Source: DASXTB01 sp036505615
GTDB taxonomy: Bacteria > Acidobacteriota > UBA6911 > JACQSX01
Reading direction: 5' to 3'
Assembly: GCA_036505615.1 (NCBI GenBank)
Contig: DASXTB010000359.1
Coordinates: forward strand, 1-23,158
Length of the DNA stretch: 23,158 nucleotides
Of this stretch, positions 15,295-21,928 are shown one piece after another (position 1 is the stretch's first letter; every line of letters begins with the position of its first letter). A program made the translations under genes and the position numbers. The notes below the pieces were generated by a model, which saw nothing but the letters and a program-made list of their open reading frames with translations, searched no databases and was not told the origin of the DNA.

Positions 15295-16818
15295 TTATCG
15301 AGTCCAGGCCAGCCAGCGTGTGGCGAGTTTCTTGGCGAAGGGAGTGAGGCGAGTGCGATTGTACCCGTCGGCCGCGCGTTTAATTGCCTCCGCCTGTGTG
15401 GGATAAGGATGGATGACACCGCTGATGGTTGTCAGGCCGATGTTTGCTGCCATGGCCAGCGAAATTTCGCCGATCATGTCGCCGGCATGTCGCGCGACGA
15501 TGGTGGCTCCAAGGATCTTGTCCGTCCCTTCCTTCACTTGGACTTTTACAAATCCTTCCTCCTCGCCGTCCGCAATGGCTCTATCGACGTCGGCCATCGG
15601 TACGAAAAAGGTCCTGATAGGGATCCCTTTTTCGCGGGCTTCTCGTTCGTGCAACCCCACATGCGCGATTTCCGGGTCGGTGTAGGTGCACCACGGGATT
15701 ATAAGTGTGCTGACTTTCTTGCGTCCCAGGAACAGAGCATTCTGCACCACGATGCGCGCGGCGGCCTCGGCCGTATGAGTGAACTTGTGTGGAAGGCAAA
15801 CGTCGCCCGCGGCATAGATGTGGGGGTTGGTCGTCTGCAAATAATCGTTGACGTGGACACCTTTGCCCGGTTCGTACTTGACACCGGCAGCTTCGAGGTT
15901 CAGGCCTACGACGTTGGGGGCCCGCCCTGCAGCGACCAGAATTTCGTCAACTGCGACAGAGAACTCGCCTGAATCGTTTCGTAGGCGGATGAGTTTCTCG
16001 TTGCCGCTCCTATCGACTCGTTCGATTCTTGTGTTGAGACAGACATGGATCCCTTCGCGCGTGAATCTATCGGCCAGAATTTGTGCAGCTTCGCGGTCTT
16101 CCTTGGGTAGAAACTGTGGCACTTTCTGCACGATGGTTACGCGGCAGCCGAGGCGGCTGAAAGCTTGCGCGAGTTCGCATCCTAAAGGTCCCCCGCCGAT
16201 TACCAGGAATCGACCCGGTCGCTCGGTCAAGTTGAAGACAGTTTCGTTAGTAAGGTACCCGGCCTCGACCAGGCCGGGGATCGGGGGCACGGCGGCACGG
16301 GCTCCGCTGGCGATAACGGCCTTCTTGAAGCGAAGCTTCTTGCCGTCAACTTCGACGGTCCCTGGCCCAGTAAAACGACCCTGTCCCAGGAAGACGTCCG
16401 CCCCCAACTCGCTGAATCGCTTGGCTGAATCATGCTCGCTGATGCGGGCGCGCAGCCGGCGCATCCGCTCCATGACCTTTGGAAAATCCACTTGCAAGCA
16501 GTCTTTGAGCACTTGAATGCCGAATTCTTCAGCGGTGTAAATGTCGGCACAAACGCGTGAGGAACGGATCACTGTTTTTGAAGGCACGCAGCCGATATTC
16601 AGACAGTCGCCTCCCATCAGATGCTGTTCTATAAGCGCCACCTTGCCGCCCAGTCCGGCTGTGCCGGCCGCGCTTACCAGGCCTGCCGTACCGGCACCAA
16701 TAACAACCAGGTTGTAGCTTGGAGCCGGTTCCGGATTCTTCCAATTGGGCGGATGGACATTCTCCAACAGCGCCGTGTTGTGTACATCGTGGGGTGTCAC
16801 TTCAGGGATCAGTCCCAT
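15295..16818 (-). CDS. MerA-like FAD-dependent pyridine nucleotide-disulfide oxidoreductase
   Basis: The protein has 507 residues; AGAGGA lies nine bases before the ATG. A 35-residue N-terminal extension precedes the FAD fold (LVVIGAGTAGLVSAAGTAGL), the redox disulfide GGDCLNIGCVPSK (Cys72, Cys77), the NAD(P)H fold (FLVIGGGPLGCELAQAFSRL) and the second FAD motif (IYAAGDVC). The interface domain has HPYPTQAEAIKRAAD, with the active-site His-Glu pair of this superfamily. Such proteins are often labelled mercuric reductase, but there is no N-terminal heavy-metal domain and no C-terminal vicinal cysteine pair (it ends ATRWLAWTR), so mercury reduction is unlikely. It is divergent from a VTT membrane protein, its usual partner, and upstream of arsM on the same strand. 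A redox role in metalloid or thiol chemistry is inferred. Confidence 0.9.
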   Translation of the reverse strand: MGLIPEVTPHDVHNTALLENVHPPNWKNPEPAPSYNLVVIGAGTAGLVSAAGTAGLGGKVALIEQHLMGGDCLNIGCVPSKTVIRSSRVCADIYTAEEFGIQVLKDCLQVDFPKVMERMRRLRARISEHDSAKRFSELGADVFLGQGRFTGPGTVEVDGKKLRFKKAVIASGARAAVPPIPGLVEAGYLTNETVFNLTERPGRFLVIGGGPLGCELAQAFSRLGCRVTIVQKVPQFLPKEDREAAQILADRFTREGIHVCLNTRIERVDRSGNEKLIRLRNDSGEFSVAVDEILVAAGRAPNVVGLNLEAAGVKYEPGKGVHVNDYLQTTNPHIYAAGDVCLPHKFTHTAEAAARIVVQNALFLGRKKVSTLIIPWCTYTDPEIAHVGLHEREAREKGIPIRTFFVPMADVDRAIADGEEEGFVKVQVKEGTDKILGATIVARHAGDMIGEISLAMAANIGLTTISGVIHPYPTQAEAIKRAADGYNRTRLTPFAKKLATRWLAWTR

Positions 16819-16910
16819 GGAACTTTGTCCTCTTTAGGGTATCCAAAACCCATTTTATTCGAACTTCCTGCTTAAAGTTTCATAGACTCTTTGGTCGGAA
16901 GCGGTGAAAA

Positions 16911-16939
16911 AGTCAACGCAAAGGCGCAACGACGCCAAG
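16911..16939. repeat. Dispersed intergenic repeat (AACGCAAAGGCGCAA type)
   Basis: AACGCAAAGGCGCAACGACG and the following CCAAG lie in the divergent spacer between the merA-like gene and the VTT gene. It resembles the common AACGCAAAGGCGCAAAG intergenic repeat of soil bacteria and leaves little room for the VTT promoter. Confidence 0.45.
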
Positions 16940-16961
16940 CCGGATCGAGTACAAGAATAGG

Positions 16962-17645
16962 ATGCTGTTGAGCATTTCCGCAGAGGCCACCTTGACACCA
17001 AAAAGAAGGATCGGGCTGGGAATCTTGGCGCTCGTTTTGATAGCAGCAGGCGCGTTGGCTTGGAATCATCGGGAGTTGCTACACTCTATTTCGCCGTCCA
17101 ACCTCCGGAGCTTTTTGCTGCAGTGGGGTTTCTGGAAAGGGGCGGTAATTTTTGCCTTGATTTATACGTTTAGCATCCGACCGTTTGTCCCGATCCCTCC
17201 TACCTTATACACGCTGGCGGGCGGTCTGACTTTCGGCCCGGTTTGGGGGGCCGTTCTGACTGTCTTTGCAGCTACAGCCAATGCCTCGATCACATTCTTC
17301 ATCGGCAAATATCTTGGAAAGGAATGGGTGGAAAAGCACTTGCACGGCCGATGGAAGGAGGTTCAAGAAAGACTCAAAGGAAGCGGTTTTAAAGCTGTCC
17401 TCTTAGTGCGACTGTCGCCCGTCGGGCCGCCCTACGATTTGGTCAGCTACACGGCCGGGATTCTGGGAATCCGGTTTCGCGCCTACTTCGCAGGAACACT
17501 CCTTGGTATCATTCCTGTCACTGCTGTTTACAGCTATTTTGGCGGATCCTTTAGCAAGGGAGCGTTCGGAATTCTGGCGGCGGTGTTTGGGTTGGCGCTC
17601 ATCTCGATAGCGCTGCCGCGCATCTGGAAGAGAATCAAACGGTAG
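16962..17645 (+). CDS. TVP38/TMEM64 (VTT-domain, DedA-related) membrane protein
   Basis: The protein has 227 residues with a first membrane segment at about 17-34 and further hydrophobic stretches to the C-terminus. The VTT core is visible: IRPFVPIPPTLYTLAGGLTF, an amphipathic re-entrant region, then LLVRLSPVGPPYDLVSYTAG and a glycine-rich segment. A TTG at 16992 (AGAGG five bases upstream) is an alternative start ten codons in; the ATG at 16962 has a poorly placed ribosome site. VTT proteins are lipid scramblase or transport-like membrane proteins. The bacterial TVP38 group is often adjacent to, or fused with, the MerA-like flavoprotein found divergently here, and both recur near arsenosugar genes. 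The substrate is unknown. Convergent with the DUF255 gene. Confidence 0.9.
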   Translation: MLLSISAEATLTPKRRIGLGILALVLIAAGALAWNHRELLHSISPSNLRSFLLQWGFWKGAVIFALIYTFSIRPFVPIPPTLYTLAGGLTFGPVWGAVLTVFAATANASITFFIGKYLGKEWVEKHLHGRWKEVQERLKGSGFKAVLLVRLSPVGPPYDLVSYTAGILGIRFRAYFAGTLLGIIPVTAVYSYFGGSFSKGAFGILAAVFGLALISIALPRIWKRIKR

Positions 17646-17730
17646 ATTCGGTCTTCAAAACTTCGGCAAATCTCGTTAGATTCTCCGTCTGGCTCTTTCT
17701 CATAAGGTGTGAGAAATTTATTTCATCCGT

Positions 17731-17759
17731 ACGGGCGACCAAACAGGGTCGCCCGTTTT
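17731..17759 (+). terminator. Hairpin terminator after the VTT gene (REP-like)
   Basis: ACGGGCGACC and GGTCGCCCGT form a perfect ten-base stem with a six-base loop, followed by TTT. It is well placed between convergent genes. Confidence 0.65.
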
Positions 17760-17780
17760 CCAATGAAGGCTCACGGGCTC

Positions 17781-17802
17781 GGGCGGCCACGCAGGGCCGC
17801 CC
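17781..17802. repeat. Second REP-like hairpin (GGGCGGCC/GGCCGCCC)
   Basis: An eight-base perfect stem with a six-base loop, followed by CTACAA. It is a diverged copy of the hairpin at 17731-17756 and matches the widespread GGGCGGCC...GGCCGCCCCTAC intergenic repeat pattern. Confidence 0.6.
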
Positions 17803-17833
17803 CTACAATCCAATTTGATTTTTTCACACCTTC

Positions 17834-20158
17834 TCATGGTTGCGGCTCGCTCAGCAGCTTCGCCATGACGCTCAGATCCGACGTGGGGAGCTTGCAGGCG
17901 TAATTCTCGCAGATATAAGCGGTCGCCTTATTGTCGCGCATGTGCACAGATTTGATGAAGGGAAGCTGCTGGGCCAGGAAATCTTGCCCCGCGCCGCCAT
18001 CGGCCAGCATGAGCACTTTGTTGGGGATAAAGCGGGTGTAGACCTGGCGCAGCATTTTTTGGGTGTCTTCCCGCTTCAGGTCGCCGGCGATAATAATTTC
18101 CTTCGCCCTGCTGAGCTTGAAATCGAGGACCACCAGCATCTGCGGCATCGCTTCGGGAAACTGTTTCAGCCTGTGGCCGAAAGCGGCCAGCGTTCGCTCG
18201 GCCGTCTCTCTCCATTGCCGATTATTTGTCATCTGGGCCAGCCGAAGGAGATAGAGCGCCGCGACGGAATTGCCGACCGGCTCGGCCCCCTCGTAATCTT
18301 CCTTGCTTCGCAGCCACAGATTCGGATCCTTTCCTGAGGTATCAAAGAAGCCGCCATTCCTTTGGTCCTCGAACAGCATGTTCTGCGTGCCGGTCAGATC
18401 GATGGCTGCCTTGAGCCAACGCACTTCCAGCGACGCCTCGTAAAGGTCCAGCAGTCCCATGGTCAGAAAAGCGTAGTCCTCCAGGTGCCCCTGGTAACGT
18501 GCCTCTCCCCCGCGATAGCGATGCAGCAACAGTTTCGCCTTCGGATCGTAGAGCTTCCTCAGGATGAAATCTGCGCTCTTCTCTGCCGCCTGCCGGTAGG
18601 TTGGGTTGTCCAGCACCTGGTAAGCGCGGGCAAACGCGGATATCATCAGGCCGTTCCAGGACACGAGAATCTTGTCGTCCAGATGGGGGTGGGGCCGCTT
18701 TTCCCTCTCTTTAAAAAGCTCGGAGCGAGCGTCGGCCAGAATTCTTTGGATCTCATCTGAAGACTTACCGAATTTCCTGGATGTTTCCTCGACGGTGTGA
18801 GCCACGTAAAGAACGCTCTTTGCCGTCGGCTCTCCGCGCGGCCCGGATGCATTCCTTTGAGGTTCCACTCCATAGAAGTAATCAAATATCCCGGCACGCT
18901 CCTTACTCAGAAGTCGATCGATCTCGTCTTTTTTCCAAGTGTAAAACGCGCCTTCTTCTTTCTGCTGCGGCTTGCTGGAATCGACGGCGCTCTCGGCATC
19001 TTCAGCCGAATAGAACCCGCCTTCGGCGCCGGTCATGGCGCGAAGGACATAGCTCAGGATGTCACGCGCGACCGAAGCATAGAACTCATCGTGGGTAATC
19101 TGGTAGGCATCAAGATAAGACGACGCCAGTTGAGCCTGGTCGTAAAGCATCTTTTCGAAGTGCGGAGTGCGCCACTCGGCATCGACGGAGTATCGGTGAA
19201 AGCCGCCCCCGATCTGATCATAGACGCCGCCCTGAGCCATCTTTCGCAGGGTATCAAGGGCCATCTGCAGCGCTTCCCGGTCTCTGAAGCTGGAGAAGTA
19301 GCGCAGCAGGAAATTCAGTCCAACCACCCTTGGAAATTTCGGCGCGCCGCCAAACCCTCCGTGTTGCCGGTCATAGCCGGCGCGAAATTGCTCAAATCCT
19401 TTGGTAAGGACCGATTTGTCCAGTTCGGCGCGGCCTGGTTCACCCGCTGTTTGCTGCTTGAGAGCTTCGGTGAGTTTCTCGCTTGACTGACGCAATTTCT
19501 CCGGCGTCGTCGTCCACACTTGTTCCACCTTCTCCATCAAGTTCTTGAAATCTGCCGGCGGAATATAAGTAGCGCCATAGAACGGTTTCAAGTCGGGTGT
19601 GAGGAACAGCGACATGGGCCATCCGCCGCCGCCGGTCATCGCCTGGAGCGCTGCCATGTAGACGCGGTCTACGTCAGGGCGTTCCTCTCGGTCTACTTTG
19701 ATGCTGACAAAGTACCTGTTCATGAGCGCAGCCAGTTCTTCGTTCTCAAAGACTTCACGCTCCATGACGTGGCACCAGTAACATGTGGAGTAGCCGACCG
19801 ATAGGAAAATCAGTTTGTTTTCTTTCCTGGCTTTTTCAAAGGCCTCGTTCTCCCAGGGATACCAATCCACGGGATTGAAGGCGTGCTGCAGCAGGTATGG
19901 ACTTTTCTCATGGATCAGGCGATTGGGGCGCTTTCCTTTTTTAAGCTGTTCAGTCACGAAAGCCGCCGGAGTGTTGGCCGCGGCTTCGGTGCTGGAGTCC
20001 GCTGGACCTGCGGTTGCCCGCGAGCGGCCTACCCACGTGGAAGTGGACGAGATCGTCCTCAACGCGAAATAAACAATTACGCCGGCAGCGATGACAAGCA
20101 GCGCTCCCAAGCATAGAGTCCATCTTCTGTTGATGTTCTTCGCCGGTGCGTTTTTCAT
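17834..20158 (-). CDS. Membrane-anchored DUF255 thioredoxin-domain protein (YyaL/SPATA20-like)
   Basis: The protein has 774 residues. An N-terminal membrane segment (about 12-34) is followed by a linker to residue 75. The DUF255 thioredoxin-like domain (about 77-240) begins NRLIHEKSPYLLQHAFNPVD, carries the redox motif CYWCHVM (Cys126, Cys129) and includes VDREERPDVDRVY. The rest is an alpha/alpha-barrel-like region resembling N-acylglucosamine epimerase folds (GGGFHRYSVDAEWRTPHFEK, LVSWNGLMISAFARAY). YyaL/SPATA20 proteins are widely conserved with undefined biochemistry. The membrane anchor implies the domain faces the periplasm. Its start lies 13 bases after the anti-sigma stop, so it is the third gene of a sigma/anti-sigma operon, hinting at a stress or envelope-redox role. 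Confidence 0.92.
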   Translation of the reverse strand: MKNAPAKNINRRWTLCLGALLVIAAGVIVYFALRTISSTSTWVGRSRATAGPADSSTEAAANTPAAFVTEQLKKGKRPNRLIHEKSPYLLQHAFNPVDWYPWENEAFEKARKENKLIFLSVGYSTCYWCHVMEREVFENEELAALMNRYFVSIKVDREERPDVDRVYMAALQAMTGGGGWPMSLFLTPDLKPFYGATYIPPADFKNLMEKVEQVWTTTPEKLRQSSEKLTEALKQQTAGEPGRAELDKSVLTKGFEQFRAGYDRQHGGFGGAPKFPRVVGLNFLLRYFSSFRDREALQMALDTLRKMAQGGVYDQIGGGFHRYSVDAEWRTPHFEKMLYDQAQLASSYLDAYQITHDEFYASVARDILSYVLRAMTGAEGGFYSAEDAESAVDSSKPQQKEEGAFYTWKKDEIDRLLSKERAGIFDYFYGVEPQRNASGPRGEPTAKSVLYVAHTVEETSRKFGKSSDEIQRILADARSELFKEREKRPHPHLDDKILVSWNGLMISAFARAYQVLDNPTYRQAAEKSADFILRKLYDPKAKLLLHRYRGGEARYQGHLEDYAFLTMGLLDLYEASLEVRWLKAAIDLTGTQNMLFEDQRNGGFFDTSGKDPNLWLRSKEDYEGAEPVGNSVAALYLLRLAQMTNNRQWRETAERTLAAFGHRLKQFPEAMPQMLVVLDFKLSRAKEIIIAGDLKREDTQKMLRQVYTRFIPNKVLMLADGGAGQDFLAQQLPFIKSVHMRDNKATAYICENYACKLPTSDLSVMAKLLSEPQP

Positions 20159-20171
20159 GGCACTAAGGAAC

Positions 20172-20900
20172 TCATTTCAACGCCAGCATTGCCAGGAGTT
20201 CACCTGACTCCAGTTCGGAAACAACAGCATGAGTAAGACCCTTATCGTTCCACTGGATCACACTGTAGCCGCGGGCGACGGAAACCGTGGGAGCAGTATC
20301 GCTGGAGGTACGAAGCCCTTTCTGAGGGAAGATAAACCATGAAATCAAGTTAGAACGGCAACGGTAGAAGACGAGCGCCGCCTGTGTGTTCTCAACGCGG
20401 CAAAGGCGCGCTCCCACAAGTTCCGCCCCGCGAACCATACGGACATGCACCGGGAAATCCAGCTTGCCGTCAAACCATCTTTCAATGTCGGCCGGCGACG
20501 AAGACATCGTCATGAATCGACCGGGAAGATTTTCCTGATGATCTTCAACCAGATAATCGACTAGGTTTGAAGGCGAGCGGTGCACGTACCACAGGGTTCC
20601 GACGGCCAACAACACGAGGGTTATCACCGCTGTGGCAGCGAGGCGAAACTGGAAACGGCGTTCGCGTGCTGTTTTCTGCCAACGGAGCCTGGAGATTTCC
20701 GTAAAAAGTTTTTCTTTGAACTCAGCGCTGGGCTTTTCGCGGGCCAGATCTCTGACGCGACTTCTCAATTGCATATCTTCTTGCAGCCGGGATTGACAGC
20801 GCTCGCAGCCGCGGACATGCTCCTGGGCCTGCAATTGCTGCTGGTCTACAGCCGAGGGGAAACTGCCTGCCAAGACTTCCTGGGCTTCTCGGCAATTCAT
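20172..20900 (-). CDS. Zinc-finger membrane anti-sigma factor
   Basis: The protein has 242 residues. The start at 20900 has AGGAGG upstream, and the ATG overlaps the sigma-factor stop by four bases. The N-terminal zinc-binding anti-sigma motif is Cys3 followed by H28-x3-C32-x2-C35 (EHVRGCERC). A single membrane helix (about 87-106) places the C-terminal 135 residues outside the cytoplasm. That region (LPGRFMTMSSSPADIERWFD, VRMVRGAELVGARLCRVENT) matches the conserved extracytoplasmic part of this anti-sigma group. It should hold the adjacent ECF sigma inactive until an envelope or redox signal. The HxxxCxxC motif can respond to oxidation in some relatives; whether it does here is unknown. Confidence 0.9.
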   Translation of the reverse strand: MNCREAQEVLAGSFPSAVDQQQLQAQEHVRGCERCQSRLQEDMQLRSRVRDLAREKPSAEFKEKLFTEISRLRWQKTARERRFQFRLAATAVITLVLLAVGTLWYVHRSPSNLVDYLVEDHQENLPGRFMTMSSSPADIERWFDGKLDFPVHVRMVRGAELVGARLCRVENTQAALVFYRCRSNLISWFIFPQKGLRTSSDTAPTVSVARGYSVIQWNDKGLTHAVVSELESGELLAMLALK

Positions 20901-21448
20901 GACTTCCCCTCCTGGCTTCCTTTTCGCCTCAAGCGAATCAATTTCCTGCGAAGTAGTGCCCGACCCCGGTAGAGCCTGGAACCCACGGTTCCGATCGGAC
21001 ATCCCAGTATTTCGGAGATTTCTTTCTGCGCAAACCCTTCGACGTCAGAAAGGCACAGAACAACTCGATAATCTCCGGGCAGGTGATCCAGAGCGTCGCT
21101 GATTTCCTCGTTAAGCAGGCGCTCGACAAGCAGGCTCTCTCCATCAATCAGATCGCTCTCCTGGAGATCCTCCAATGATTCAGCAGAGCGACTGGAGTGT
21201 TGATCCAGGAAAATGTTGCGCAGGATCTGAAAGATCCAGCTCTTAAAACGCTCCTTTTCCCGCAGCTTTCCGAAAGCTTTCAAAGCCTTCAAAGCCGCCT
21301 CTTGCACCAGATCCTCGGCGGCGTGCTGGTTGCGTGTCAGTCGGAGCGCGAACGCATAAAGGGCCTCCAGGTGAGCGAGGAGCAATTCCTCGTAAATATC
21401 CCCCGAATCGGAACCGCGGCTCTTGCTGTTCTTGAAAAGGCTTCGCAT
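20897..21448 (-). CDS. ECF-family RNA polymerase sigma factor
   Basis: The protein has 183 residues; the start at 21448 has AGGG upstream and begins MRSLFKNSKS, whereas an in-frame ATG at 21547 would read into the repeat region. Region 2 (about 20-85) contains YAFALRLTRNQHAAEDLVQE and FKSWIFQILRNIF. Region 4 (about 112-170) has LPGDYRVVLCLSDVEGFAQK and EISEILGCPIGTVGSRLYRG, the -35-binding helix-turn-helix. It lacks region 3, as ECF factors do. It overlaps the anti-sigma gene by four bases. Autoregulation is likely, but no convincing ECF promoter was found; GGAAAC at 21499-21504 (minus strand) is a weak -35 candidate. Confidence 0.94.
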   Translation of the reverse strand: MRSLFKNSKSRGSDSGDIYEELLLAHLEALYAFALRLTRNQHAAEDLVQEAALKALKAFGKLREKERFKSWIFQILRNIFLDQHSSRSAESLEDLQESDLIDGESLLVERLLNEEISDALDHLPGDYRVVLCLSDVEGFAQKEISEILGCPIGTVGSRLYRGRALLRRKLIRLRRKGSQEGKS

Positions 21449-21529
21449 CTTTGTTTCCCTTTTTCTATTTGCCGCCCGTTCGTGCACTACTGAGGGTCGT
21501 TTCCTTCTCCGCACGCAACGATTCTCACT

Positions 21530-21596
21530 GGACGCCGAAGGCATCACAGAGAATAGCCGGGGGCAGAGCCCGCCTCAGGCGGGCGCCGCCGCCGGT
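21530..21596. repeat. Left arm of a 67-base composite inverted repeat
   Basis: This arm matches the reverse complement of 21787-21853 at 63 of 67 positions by direct comparison. Each arm contains its own hairpin (GCCCGCCT...AGGCGGGC). It lies about 80 bases upstream of the ECF sigma start and therefore within or beyond its promoter. Confidence 0.85.
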
Positions 21597-21618
21597 CGAC
21601 ATCCGACCACGGACGTTC

Positions 21619-21634
21619 GCACCCTGAAGGGTGC
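21619..21634. repeat. Inner palindrome GCACCCTGAAGGGTGC
   Basis: A seven-base hairpin with a two-base centre. It is the exact reverse complement of 21751-21766, so it forms a second, nested inverted pair inside the larger repeat. Confidence 0.8.
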
Positions 21635-21750
21635 AATAGGAGTGTGCGAAAACTTCACCCGCGCTGTTACGTTACAGCGAGCACTCTGGTCCGTTACCAA
21701 CTCTTGTCCAATTCCTCTTTCTGCCGAAATCAATTTGCGTAATTCCTGTT

Positions 21751-21766
21751 GCACCCTTCAGGGTGC
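21751..21766. repeat. Inner palindrome GCACCCTTCAGGGTGC
   Basis: The mirror copy of 21619-21634. The roughly 115 bases between the two palindromes contain CGCTGT-N6-ACAGCG (21662-21679) and no coding sequence. Confidence 0.8.
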
Positions 21767-21786
21767 ATAGCCTTGGTATTTCGAAA

Positions 21787-21853
21787 ACCGGGGGCGGCGC
21801 CCGCCTGAGGCGGGCTCTGCCCCCGGCTATTCTATGTGACGCCTTCAGCGTCC
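21787..21853. repeat. Right arm of the 67-base composite inverted repeat
   Basis: The reverse complement matches 21530-21596 with four mismatches. No target duplication is evident just outside the two arms. Confidence 0.85.
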
Positions 21854-21897
21854 GGAGACTGTTGCTATCCATGCGAAGTAACTTTGGTTGCGACTCC

Positions 21898-21923
21898 GTC
21901 GCTTCTGGGTCTCTGCGGTGAAT
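21898..21923. repeat. Dispersed intergenic repeat (TCTCTGCGGTGAA type)
   Basis: GGGTCTCTGCGGTGAATG is a diverged unit of the same intergenic family as 6282-6313 in inverted orientation. It abuts the 3' end of the TolC-family gene. Confidence 0.4.
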
Positions 21924-21928
21924 GTTTG

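Larger units (their letters stand above)
17704..17832. repeat. Inverted repeat enclosing two REP-like hairpins
   Basis: AAGGTGTGA (17704-17712) and TCACACCTT (17824-17832) are exact inverted copies that bracket two related GC-rich hairpins between convergent genes. The arrangement looks like a small non-coding mobile or REP-type unit that also ends transcription from both sides. Confidence 0.5.

Noticed and set aside
15295..16818. True mercuric reductase (merA)
   Set aside because: It lacks the heavy-metal-associated domain and the C-terminal vicinal cysteine pair; no merR, merT or merP is nearby.
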